A stretch of 64,000 nt of DNA from contig JAJXZX010000001.1 of NCBI GenBank assembly GCA_021779835.1, positions 62,001 through 126,000 of the forward strand, written 5' to 3'. The translations under genes were made by a program, and so were the position numbers. This document shows, piece by piece, positions 18,207 to 26,687 of this stretch. Numbering within the stretch: the stretch's first letter is position 1; each line of letters opens with the position of its first letter. The DNA is from Pseudomonadota bacterium. Its GTDB lineage: Bacteria; Pseudomonadota; Alphaproteobacteria; Rhodobacterales; Rhodobacteraceae. The notes under the pieces were generated by a model. That model had not been told where the DNA came from and did no database searches. It saw nothing but the letters and a program-made list of their open reading frames with translations.

Positions 18207-18722
18207 CTATTTTGCAGAGCGAGTTAAGATGTTTTGCGCCAAGGCTTCAAGAGCCGCGCGCAATCCGTCGTCATGGACGCCGCCTGCCACGGTCGCGGCT
18301 TTGGCGACAACCGCCGGATCGACCGGGCGCGCGGCCTTTGGGGCGGGGGTGAAAGCGACTTGCCCATCGGCAAAGCCGGAGGCAGAGGTTTGGGTAATCA
18401 CGATACGGCTGATTGCCGAATAGCCGTAGCAGGCGTTGACCTTATCGCGGATCACCGGTTTCTGCATTTCCAGCATTGGCGCGCGGGCTCCGGTGGTCAG
18501 CAGGGTCAGCGTGGCCCCGATGCCATCGCGCGAATATCCAACCTTGACCGGCAGGGCCATCGCGGCGATTTCCTCGCCCACGATCTCTGTCCATTGCGTC
18601 AAAAGCCGGGTCACGGCAAAGCCGCGCACCTCGCCTGCCGCACGAATACGCTCTTTGAGCAGACCGGCGGTCTGCTCGAACCCGCGCATACGGCGGGTGG
18701 GCGATCGGGGCGCTTGCGTCAT
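18207..18722 (-). CDS. DUF721 (DciA-like) protein
   Basis: A 171-residue protein with the DUF721 core in the first 110 residues: LLTQWTEIVGEEIAAMALPV, a helix-strand unit seen in DciA, the ancestral loader of the replicative helicase DnaB. The C-terminal third (after PAPKAARPVDPA) is Ala/Pro-rich and likely flexible. Whether this copy loads DnaB is inference. It lies 13 bases upstream of the dsbA gene in the same direction and is divergent from mutY. Confidence 0.83.
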   Translation of the reverse strand: MTQAPRSPTRRMRGFEQTAGLLKERIRAAGEVRGFAVTRLLTQWTEIVGEEIAAMALPVKVGYSRDGIGATLTLLTTGARAPMLEMQKPVIRDKVNACYGYSAISRIVITQTSASGFADGQVAFTPAPKAARPVDPAVVAKAATVAGGVHDDGLRAALEALAQNILTRSAK

Positions 18723-18806
18723 CGGCTGTCAATTCCTTGCGTCGGCGCTATTCTAGACTGGGCGGGGCGACATGCCAGCGCAATGGTTGGGCCGGGGGCA
18801 TAAAGA

Positions 18807-19877
18807 TTGCGTGACGAGGTGGGGATTTTGGCAGAAAGCCGGGCGCTGTTGGCGTGGTATGACACCCATGCGCGGGTGATGCCGTGGCGCGTCGGCCCCG
18901 AGGCCCGGCGCGATGGCGTGCGTGCCGACCCCTACCGCGTCTGGCTGTCCGAGGTGATGTTGCAGCAAACCACCGTGGCCGCCGTGCGCGATTACTTTCA
19001 CCGTTTCACCGCGCGCTGGCCCGATGTTGGTGCTTTGGCGGCGGCGGTGGATGGCGATGTGATGGGAGAGTGGGCTGGGCTGGGCTACTACGCCCGTGCG
19101 CGCAACCTGTTGAAATGCGCTCGGGTCGTTGTGGCCAACCATGGCGGGCGCTTTCCGGATAGCCGTGACGGCTTGCTGGGCCTGCCAGGGATCGGGCCCT
19201 ACACCGCCGCCGCCATCGCCGCGATTGCCTATGATGAGCCTGCCGTGGTGGTCGATGGTAATGTCGAACGCGTGGTGGCGCGGCTGCACCGGGTGGAAAC
19301 ACCCTTGCCCGCCGCGAAGCCCGCGTTGACCGCGTTGGCGGCACAACTGACCCCCAAGGACCGGCCCGGCGATCATGCGCAGGCGATGATGGATCTGGGC
19401 GCCACAATCTGCACCCCGCGCAATCCGGCCTGTGCTATCTGCCCGCTGATCAGCTTTTGCGAGGCGCGCGCCGCGGGAGTGCAGGCCGATCTGCCGCGCA
19501 AATCGCCGAAACCGGATAAGCCCACTCGGTTGGGCATCGCCTATCTCGCCCGCCGTGCCGATGGTGCCTGGTTGCTAGAGCGGCGGCCGGATCGTGGGCT
19601 GCTGGGCGGGATGCTGGGTTGGCCCGGCTCGACTTGGGCCGATGCGCCCCTGCCCGCGCCCCCCTTAAACGCCGCGTGGCGCGAGGCGGAAGGCGACGTG
19701 CGCCACACCTTCACGCATTTTCACCTGCGTCTGACGGTGCAGGTGGCCGATGTTCCGCTGGATGCACAGACCACGACCGGCACGTTTCTTACCCCCGACA
19801 GGTTCCGCCCCTCGGACCTGCCCACCGTGATGCGCAAGGCATTTGACCTCGCGCAGGGCGCATTTGCGCGCGGCTAA
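18807..19877 (+). CDS. mutY: A/G-specific adenine glycosylase MutY
   Basis: A 356-residue base-excision enzyme that removes adenine opposite 8-oxoguanine. The catalytic Glu49 sits in LSEVMLQQTT; the helix-hairpin-helix LPGIGPYTAAAIAAIA and VDGNVERVVAR follow; the iron-sulfur ligands form C-x6-C-x2-C-x5-C in CTPRNPACAICPLISFC. The C-terminal half is the NUDIX-like domain that reads 8-oxoG. The start is uncertain: TTG at 18807 is used here, with GTG at 18819 an alternative. Divergent from DUF721. Confidence 0.95.
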   Translation: MRDEVGILAESRALLAWYDTHARVMPWRVGPEARRDGVRADPYRVWLSEVMLQQTTVAAVRDYFHRFTARWPDVGALAAAVDGDVMGEWAGLGYYARARNLLKCARVVVANHGGRFPDSRDGLLGLPGIGPYTAAAIAAIAYDEPAVVVDGNVERVVARLHRVETPLPAAKPALTALAAQLTPKDRPGDHAQAMMDLGATICTPRNPACAICPLISFCEARAAGVQADLPRKSPKPDKPTRLGIAYLARRADGAWLLERRPDRGLLGGMLGWPGSTWADAPLPAPPLNAAWREAEGDVRHTFTHFHLRLTVQVADVPLDAQTTTGTFLTPDRFRPSDLPTVMRKAFDLAQGAFARG

Positions 19878-19940
19878 GATATTCGGGTGAGATATTCGGA
19901 AAAAGCGCGTTATATGAAGCCTGTGCAAGGAGGCAAGGGC

Positions 19941-21083
19941 ATGACCCCGCCACAAAAAGTCTCGCGGTTTCGCGGCGCGCTGCCGTTCTGGCTGTCGCTG
20001 GGAACCATCCCGCTGGTGCTGATCGAGGCGACGCAGGGCGGTTGGACGCTGGTGCTGCTGCCGCTTTATGGCTGGGGGCTGGTCACGGTATTGGATGCGC
20101 TGCTGGGGCTGAACCGGGAAAACCCGGCGACTGATGCCACTGTTGCCGACCTTATCTGGTATCGCGCCATCACAGTTTTATGGCTGCCGATTCAGGCCGC
20201 CACCATCTACGGCATGATCTGGTGGACCGGCCACGGTTCCCCCCTCGGCGCATATGAAACCATCGCGCTCTTCTTCGGGATCAGTGTGATGAGCGGGACG
20301 GTCGGGATCGTTTACGCCCACGAGCTGATGCACCAAAAGCCCGCTTGGGAGCGGGGGTTGGCCGACCTTCTGCTCGCCACCGTGCTTTACAGCCATTTCC
20401 GCACCGAGCATCTGCTGGTGCATCACCGCCACGTCGGCACCCCACGCGATGCAGTGACGGCGAAGTATAACGAGGGGTTTCACCGCTTTTTCTTCCGCGT
20501 TTTGCGCGAATGTCCGCCGTCTGCGTGGCGGGCAGAGGTGCAGATGCTGGCCCGCGCCGGACGCGACAAGTGGCACCGGTCCAACCCATTCTGGCGCTAT
20601 GGCCTGTTGCAGGCGCTGGCGCTGGCGCTGGCCTTTGGCATCGGCGGTTGGCTGGGCCTCGCCCTGTTCATCTGGCAGGCCCTTGCCGCCATCTGGCAGT
20701 TAGAGCTGACCAATTACGTTGAACACTACGGCCTGACCCGCCGCTATCTGGGCGACGGGCGCTATGAACATGTGCTGCCGCGCCACTCCTGGAACGCGGC
20801 GCATAAGGTGTCGAACTGGCTATTGATCAACCTGCAACGCCACTCTGACCACCACTACAAACCCGACCGCCGCTTCCCCCTGCTGCAAACCTATGACGAG
20901 GACGCGGCGCCGCAACTGCCCTTCGGCTATCCGGTGATGACCACGATGGCGGTGATCCCGCCGCTGTGGCGCAGGCGGATGAATCCGCGAGTGCGCGCAT
21001 GGCGCCGCAAGTATTATCCTGAAATTGAGGATTGGGCGCCCTATAATCGGGGCGAAAACCCCCTGCCGCGAGGGTCGGAATGA
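19941..21083 (+). CDS. Alkane 1-monooxygenase (AlkB-type membrane di-iron hydroxylase)
   Basis: A 380-residue integral membrane hydroxylase with the full AlkB histidine set: HELMH at 127-131, EHLLVHHRH at 156-164, the NYVEHYGLTRR motif, and LQRHSDHH near residue 300. Several hydrophobic segments precede the first box. AlkB oxidises terminal carbons of alkanes with rubredoxin as electron donor; no rubredoxin is encoded nearby. The second box has Val where alkane-degrading AlkBs have Gly, so the substrate may differ. AAGGAGG ten bases before the ATG at 19941 fixes the start. Its last four bases overlap the next gene. Confidence 0.9.
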   Translation: MTPPQKVSRFRGALPFWLSLGTIPLVLIEATQGGWTLVLLPLYGWGLVTVLDALLGLNRENPATDATVADLIWYRAITVLWLPIQAATIYGMIWWTGHGSPLGAYETIALFFGISVMSGTVGIVYAHELMHQKPAWERGLADLLLATVLYSHFRTEHLLVHHRHVGTPRDAVTAKYNEGFHRFFFRVLRECPPSAWRAEVQMLARAGRDKWHRSNPFWRYGLLQALALALAFGIGGWLGLALFIWQALAAIWQLELTNYVEHYGLTRRYLGDGRYEHVLPRHSWNAAHKVSNWLLINLQRHSDHHYKPDRRFPLLQTYDEDAAPQLPFGYPVMTTMAVIPPLWRRRMNPRVRAWRRKYYPEIEDWAPYNRGENPLPRGSE

Positions 21084-22507
21084 CCGAGAACGAATTCCTG
21101 TTCGTCCTCTACCTCGGCATTCAGATTGTCGCCGTCCTGTTCGCGTTGCGCGCTGTCAAAACTGCCCGCACCCCGCAGGGATCGGTTGGCTGGGTGGTGT
21201 TCCTGTTTGCCGCCCCCCATATCGCGGTGCCGATCTACCTGTTCCTCGGCCACAAGCGCTATCCCGGCTACATCACCGCCCGCCGCGAGATGCACCGCGA
21301 GATCGCCTCGCTGCGGGCGCTGACCGCCGAGAACGCGCCGCGCCGCACGAGTGTTGCAGCAGAGGATGTCGGTGGGCGGGTGGCCGCATTCGAGCGCCTG
21401 TCGGGCGTGCCGGTATCCTCTGGCAACGCGGTGTGCCTCCTGATTGACGGGCAAGAGGCCTTCACCGCATTGTTCGCCGCTATCGACGCGGCGCAAAACT
21501 ATGTGCTGATGCAGTTTTACACCATCGCCGACGACTCTCTGGGGCGCGAGATGGCACAACATCTGATCGCGCGCGTCAAGGCGGGGGTGCGCGTTCTGGT
21601 GCTTTATGACGCGCTTGGAAGCAACGGCTTGCCGCATCGCTATCTGCAAAGCCTGCGCAGCGGCGGCGTCGATATCCGCAACTTTCACGCCATCCGCCAT
21701 TCGCGTAGCCGCCTTCAGGTCAATTTCCGCAACCACCGCAAGATTGTCGTGGTGGACGGCGACGTGGCCTTTACGGGCGGGGTGAACATCGCTGACGAAT
21801 ACATGGGGCGCAATCCGGCCTTCGGTCACTGGCGCGATACGATGGTGCGGGTCGAGGGACCGGTCGTGGCGCAGTTGCAGTTCGTGTTTGCCGAAGACTG
21901 GCTTTGGTCATCCGGCGACCGGCTGGACCTTGACTGGGCGCCCCGTATCGCGCGCGAGAACATGAACGCCTTGGTGATTGCCCCCGGTCCGGCCGATTCA
22001 TTGGAAACCGGCGCGCTGTATTTCGTCAATGCAATCAGCGCGGCAAAGCGGCGGATATGGATCGCCAGCCCCTATTTCGTGCCCGACATCGACATTCTGA
22101 CCGCCCTGAAACTCGCCGCTTTGCGTGGTGTCGAAGTTCGGATTCTGGTGCCGGAAACGGGCGATCACTGGCTGGTCTGGCTTGCCGCTTTCGCGCATTT
22201 CGATGAGGTGCGCCACGCTGGCGTCGAAATCTGGCGCTATCGGGACGGGTTCATGCACCAGAAGGTGCTGCTGGTCGATGACGACATCGCCTCTGTTGGG
22301 TCGGTCAACCTTGACAACCGGTCATGCCGCCTGAACTTCGAGGTGACGTTGATGGCCTTTGACGCCGGATTTAGCGCCAAGGTTGAGGCGATGCTAACCC
22401 GTGATTTCGCAAAAGCGATCAAGTTGGACATCTACCTGACAAAGCAGCCCAGCTTCGTTTTGCGCAACGCGGCCCCGATAGCCCGCCTGTTCGCGCCAAT
22501 CCTGTAA
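21080..22507 (+). CDS. cls: Cardiolipin synthase (phospholipase D superfamily)
   Basis: A 475-residue membrane enzyme that joins phosphatidylglycerol molecules into cardiolipin. Two N-terminal transmembrane helices (about 4-25 and 33-56) precede two HKD motifs: His219/Lys221 in NHRKIVVVDG and His393/Lys395 in MHQKVLLVDD, the latter followed by GSVNLDNRS. Length and order agree with bacterial ClsA. The ATG overlaps the alkB stop (ATGA), so both proteins are made from one message; a shared membrane role is suggested but unproved. Confidence 0.93.
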   Translation: MTENEFLFVLYLGIQIVAVLFALRAVKTARTPQGSVGWVVFLFAAPHIAVPIYLFLGHKRYPGYITARREMHREIASLRALTAENAPRRTSVAAEDVGGRVAAFERLSGVPVSSGNAVCLLIDGQEAFTALFAAIDAAQNYVLMQFYTIADDSLGREMAQHLIARVKAGVRVLVLYDALGSNGLPHRYLQSLRSGGVDIRNFHAIRHSRSRLQVNFRNHRKIVVVDGDVAFTGGVNIADEYMGRNPAFGHWRDTMVRVEGPVVAQLQFVFAEDWLWSSGDRLDLDWAPRIARENMNALVIAPGPADSLETGALYFVNAISAAKRRIWIASPYFVPDIDILTALKLAALRGVEVRILVPETGDHWLVWLAAFAHFDEVRHAGVEIWRYRDGFMHQKVLLVDDDIASVGSVNLDNRSCRLNFEVTLMAFDAGFSAKVEAMLTRDFAKAIKLDIYLTKQPSFVLRNAAPIARLFAPIL

Positions 22508-22533
22508 GTCCAATCCTAAACCGCAGCCGGGCA

Positions 22534-22555
22534 TGAGTATTTTTGCCAAAAAGAA
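22534..22555 (+). repeat. Dispersed GAGTATTTTTGCCA element, copy 3
   Basis: TGAGTATTTTTGCCAAAAAG followed by AA, located between the convergent cls and ccrM genes, 17 bases before a terminator hairpin. It is identical to copy 2. Confidence 0.75.
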
Positions 22556-22571
22556 GCCGGTTACGAAAAGA

Positions 22572-22595
22572 CCCCGCCCTTGGGTAAGGGCGGGG
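22572..22595 (-). terminator. Rho-independent terminator of ccrM
   Basis: CCCCGCCCTT and AAGGGCGGGG make a ten-base-pair stem with a four-base loop. Read on the minus strand it is followed by TCTTTTCG, giving the U-run for ccrM transcripts. It may also stop cls transcription from the other side. Confidence 0.8.
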
Positions 22596-22654
22596 CAAGT
22601 GGAGCCACGCCCCTCAGGAAAAGGGCGCGGGCACCGGCGGTAACTGGTGAAATC

Positions 22655-23797
<1,143 letters not shown>

Positions 23798-23835
23798 TTA
23801 GTGCCGTTTTGTTGACCAGAGGATGAGTCATCGGC

Positions 23836-23863
23836 GATTCGCCGTCAAATTCTTTTTTGAATC
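23836..23863. promoter_or_regulatory. Pair of GANTC sites upstream of ccrM
   Basis: GATTC (23836-23840) and GAATC (23859-23863) lie about 60 and 85 bases upstream of the ccrM start. In Caulobacter, methylation of GANTC sites in the ccrM promoter lowers its expression; the same use here is inference. Confidence 0.4.
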
Positions 23864-24500
23864 AAGGGGTTAAGGATTTGTCTTGATACAAGATGTTGTG
23901 GACGGGCTTGAACGAACGCCTATGGTGTGGGGTTATCCCCAAATCTTGAAGCGCGTTCAGATGTTTTGGCGCGGGGTATCCGGCGTTCCGCTCCCAGCCA
24001 TAGCCGGGGTGCTGTTGCGCCAAATCCACCATGATGCAATCGCGCACCACTTTCGCCACGATCGAGGCCGCCGAAATCGACAGACTACGCGCGTCGCCCT
24101 TCACAATGGCTTCGGCGGAAAGGGTCAGCCCGCGAGGGATCATGTTGCCATCGATCAGCACATGGTCGGGCGGCATTTGTAGCCCGTCCAGCGCGCGCAC
24201 CATCGCCAGATGGCTGGCGCGCAGGATGTTGAGGCTGTCGATTTCCTCGACCGAGGCATGGGCGACGGACACCTCTGCCGCGGCAAGGATCTCGGTATAA
24301 AGCGCCTCGCGCCGGGCTGCCGTCAGTGTCTTGGAATCGTTGAGGCCCTCGGGGATGCGGGCGCAATCCAGCACCACAGCCGCCGCCGTGACCGGCCCGG
24401 CAAGCGGCCCGCGCCCGACCTCGTCAACGCCTGCAACACGGGCAAGGCCGCGCAGGTGGGCGGCCGTCTCGAAACTGTAATCGGGCAAAGGGCGGGTCAT
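23862..24500 (-). CDS. rnhB: Ribonuclease HII
   Basis: A 212-residue type 2 RNase H that cuts the RNA strand of RNA-DNA hybrids and single ribonucleotides. The DEVGRGPLAGP motif (Asp26, Glu27) and the later LIDGN motif supply metal-binding acids; SISAASIVAKVVRD is also characteristic. The frame opens six codons earlier at 24518, but MTRPLPDYSF is the likelier beginning. It lies upstream of ccrM on the same strand, an arrangement frequent in Rhodobacterales. Confidence 0.94.
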   Translation of the reverse strand: MTRPLPDYSFETAAHLRGLARVAGVDEVGRGPLAGPVTAAAVVLDCARIPEGLNDSKTLTAARREALYTEILAAAEVSVAHASVEEIDSLNILRASHLAMVRALDGLQMPPDHVLIDGNMIPRGLTLSAEAIVKGDARSLSISAASIVAKVVRDCIMVDLAQQHPGYGWERNAGYPAPKHLNALQDLGITPHHRRSFKPVHNILYQDKSLTP

Positions 24501-24545
24501 GCCGGACACAGACCGCATCGCGCCCCGTCCGGCAAGCCCGAAACG

Positions 24546-24974
24546 TCAATCGTGGATGCGGTAGCCAGATTCCCACAGGCAGCGACGCGTCACAACCGGC
24601 CGAATATCCCCGCGGTAACGCACCCCAAAGGTGCAGCGGTCGGGCACATGACGAAAGCCGGAATGGATCAGGCAATTGCGCAGATAGACCGTCTGGTAGC
24701 CATCGCGGGTCCGCAGATCAAGCGCGCAGCGCCCGGCATCGACATAGCGCACCGCGCGCTCTGGTCGCCGCTGGTCATAGGGCTCTACCGGCACATAACG
24801 ACGCGGCTGTTGCGCCTGCGCGCCGCTGACAATCGCGCCACCAACGATGGCCCCCGCGATAAACGGCCACGGGTTGCCGCTGTCCGCAAGCGCGGTCGTG
24901 GGGATCGTCGTCGCCGTCGTGGCTGCAATCGCAATCGCCAGGGGTAGTGCCCGCAGCGAGGAAGTCATCGTCAT
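24546..24974 (-). CDS. Secreted hypothetical protein with four cysteines
   Basis: A 142-residue protein that I do not recognise. A signal peptide (about residues 1-31, ending ALA before DSG) is followed by a glycine-zipper-like hydrophobic segment (PFIAGAIVGGAIVSG, about 36-50). The rest is a polar Arg/Tyr-rich domain with four Cys in RCALD, NCLIH, RCTFG and RCLWE contexts, which could form two disulfides. Two ATGs six bases apart can start it; the first, at 24974, is used. It sits in a run of small envelope proteins. Confidence 0.7.
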   Translation of the reverse strand: MTMTSSLRALPLAIAIAATTATTIPTTALADSGNPWPFIAGAIVGGAIVSGAQAQQPRRYVPVEPYDQRRPERAVRYVDAGRCALDLRTRDGYQTVYLRNCLIHSGFRHVPDRCTFGVRYRGDIRPVVTRRCLWESGYRIHD

Positions 24975-25045
24975 GATCGTTGGTCCTTGGTTCAGAGGGT
25001 TCCAGTTGCGGCCCGTATGCAAAACGAGAAGCGGTGCCGATACCC

Positions 25046-25330
25046 TTAGTGGTCGTAGCCGCGACGCCACATGCGTCGGCCACCCCAGCCATCGCCACGG
25101 CCCCAGCCCTCGCCACGGCCCCAACCATCGCCGCGGCCCCAGCGCCGGTCGTGGCGCTCGCGGTAGTAGCCGCCACCGTCAACGGAACCGGCAATGATGG
25201 CGACGGCCGTCACCCCGGCCAGAAGACCAACAAGATCGCGGCCATCGGCACGGGCGGGTGCCGCCGTAAATCCTGTGATCGCAATAGCCGCAGCGGCCAG
25301 TGCGGTGGTAATGCCTGTTTTCAGCGTCAT
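25046..25330 (-). CDS. Small secreted protein with Trp-Gly-Arg-Gly repeats
   Basis: A 94-residue protein, not recognised. Residues 1-28 form a signal peptide (ending ARA before DGR); a hydrophobic stretch (LVGLLAGVTAVAIIAG) and a YYRERHDRRWGRG region follow. The C-terminus consists of near-perfect six-residue repeats GWGRGD/GWGRGE, then GGRRMWRRGYDH. Strongly basic and glycine-rich, reminiscent of cell-surface or cuticle-like proteins, though that is only resemblance. The DNA repeats (CCACGGCCCCA-type units) could expand or contract by slippage. Confidence 0.72.
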   Translation of the reverse strand: MTLKTGITTALAAAAIAITGFTAAPARADGRDLVGLLAGVTAVAIIAGSVDGGGYYRERHDRRWGRGDGWGRGEGWGRGDGWGGRRMWRRGYDH

Positions 25331-25455
25331 GGACTTATCCTTTCAACTTGGCTCTGGCCGCGGCGACGCCGGACCCACTGTGATGCTTCAGACCTGATCC
25401 GAGTGACAGGGATAGGCAATATCCAAGCCCTGTCATCGGATAACAAGGCGGCTTT

Positions 25456-25483
25456 CCGCCGGTTGTTATTGAATAACCGGCGG
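25456..25483. promoter_or_regulatory. Hairpin upstream of a small secreted-protein gene
   Basis: CCGCCGGTT (25456-25464) pairs perfectly with AACCGGCGG (25475-25483) around a ten-base A/T-rich loop. It ends 20 bases before the ATG at 25504, in the shared region between two divergent genes. It could be an operator or an mRNA leader stem. Confidence 0.45.
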
Positions 25484-25503
25484 GTTCCAGCCATTCTTTG
25501 CGT

Positions 25504-25812
25504 ATGAAACATCTGGTTTTCCGCACGGCGCTGCTTGCCGCCCTAGCCTTCGGCGGCGTTGCCGCCACCAGTCCCGCCTTTGCCGGGTGTTATGCCGATT
25601 ACAAGGCCAAGCAGGGCAACCCGCTAAAGCTGCATTACGGTGTGATTCAGCTGCCCGACTCGGCGTGCGGAAGCGTCGCCATGGCTCGTCCGATGGTCGC
25701 GGCGCGGATCGCGAAAGGAGGCTGGACCTTGCTGGCCGTTATCGCCATCTTTGGGGAAGACGGTCTAGCCAAGAGGAGAGCCAGTGCCGGAGCCTACTAC
25801 CTCCGTTATTGA
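25504..25812 (+). CDS. Small secreted hypothetical protein
   Basis: A 102-residue product that I cannot name. It begins with a clear signal peptide (about 1-27, ending AFA before GCYADY). The mature part has two Cys and the phrase NPLKLHYGVIQLPD, then a moderately hydrophobic WTLLAVIAIFG segment near the C-terminus. The frame opens two codons earlier at TTG. No strong ribosome binding site is seen. Its 3' end overlaps the GTG of the winged-helix gene by 29 bases, so the two are probably expressed together. Confidence 0.65.
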   Translation: MKHLVFRTALLAALAFGGVAATSPAFAGCYADYKAKQGNPLKLHYGVIQLPDSACGSVAMARPMVAARIAKGGWTLLAVIAIFGEDGLAKRRASAGAYYLRY

Positions 25813-26488
25813 CAGCCTGCGGGCGGGCAACCGTGTCGTCAGCATTGGCATCGCGGCCATCGTCGCGATCCTGCTGGGCGCGGCGGCGCTTTTGTTCATG
25901 ACGCTGCCCGATGCCAACGCCTTCAACGCACGCGTGGCCGACATATTCGCGCGCAACGATGCGCTGACATCCTCCAGCGACGTGCAACTGCTAGAAATTC
26001 TTGCGCAATCCGGCACCACATTCTCCGACGTGCTGGCGTCTTACCGCATGGTGATCTTCGTGCTGTTGCTGTTCGCGACCGCGCTGCTGCTGGCGGCGCT
26101 GGTGTTTCTGGTGACGATCATCACGCAAAACCGCCGCATCTCGGCGATCCAGCGTTCGGGGATTCAGGTGTCGTCGCTGCTGATCAGCCGGGCCGAGAAC
26201 ACGGTTTACCTGAACAACCTTGAATTCAAGCTGACCGAGGCGGCGATTGAGACGCTTTCGGCGCTGGCAGAGGCGCGGATGGATGACGAGGTGCTGTCAG
26301 GGGCCGAGCTTGAGTCGGTGATTTCGGGCAAGGCGGCGGCGGATTGCGACGAGGCGGCAGGGGCGACCCGCGTCAAGAGGTTGCGCGATACGCTGGGCAA
26401 CCAGATTGTCAGCGAGTTGCTGGTGAAGAACATCGCGCGGCGCGGCTATATGCTGGCGATCGAGAAGGACGTGATCCGGATGGTGTGA
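25784..26488 (+). CDS. Membrane-anchored winged-helix (OmpR/PhoB-type) regulator
   Basis: A 234-residue protein. The N-terminal half has two transmembrane helices (about 19-40 and 89-113) enclosing a 48-residue loop predicted to face the periplasm; basic residues after the second helix (QNRRISAIQR) put the C-terminus in the cytoplasm. Residues about 140-226 match an OmpR/PhoB winged helix: FKLTEAAIETLSALAEA, LSGAELESVISG, the recognition-helix-like TRVKRLRDTLG and the wing IARRGYML. There is no receiver domain. Layout is ToxR-like in principle but with the DNA-binding domain at the C-terminus. GTG start with GGAG upstream. Targets unknown; nearby small secreted proteins are candidates. Confidence 0.75.
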   Translation: MPEPTTSVIDSLRAGNRVVSIGIAAIVAILLGAAALLFMTLPDANAFNARVADIFARNDALTSSSDVQLLEILAQSGTTFSDVLASYRMVIFVLLLFATALLLAALVFLVTIITQNRRISAIQRSGIQVSSLLISRAENTVYLNNLEFKLTEAAIETLSALAEARMDDEVLSGAELESVISGKAAADCDEAAGATRVKRLRDTLGNQIVSELLVKNIARRGYMLAIEKDVIRMV

Positions 26489-26518
26489 GCCCCAAAGGGG
26501 TGCGCGCAGCGGCGAGCG

Positions 26519-26564
26519 CCGGGGGCTCTGCCCCCGGACCCCCGGAGTATTTTTGCCAGGAGAA
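26519..26564 (+). repeat. Hairpin plus dispersed GAGTATTTTTGCCA element, copy 4
   Basis: A strong stem (GGGGGC-TCT-GCCCCC) is followed by CCCGGAGTATTTTTGCCAGG; the shared core begins at 26545. This copy sits after the winged-helix gene and before nspC, both on the plus strand, so it may act as a terminator. Copies 1-3 lack the adjoining G/C hairpin in this form. Confidence 0.65.
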
Positions 26565-26687
26565 ACGATAGGCGCGGTGCAAAAGGTGCAAACGCTTGCG
26601 ATGCCGCCCGCTGGGCCCTATACCCCGCGGCCTTGACCCATCCCTTTGCCCCTTTGCGGGCCATTACTCCTTTGGGGGAGAGAGCCA

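Noticed and set aside
25085-25150. Short tandem DNA repeats that might be taken for a CRISPR array
   Set aside because: Units are contiguous 18-base codon repeats encoding WGRG peptides, with no unique spacers and no cas genes.
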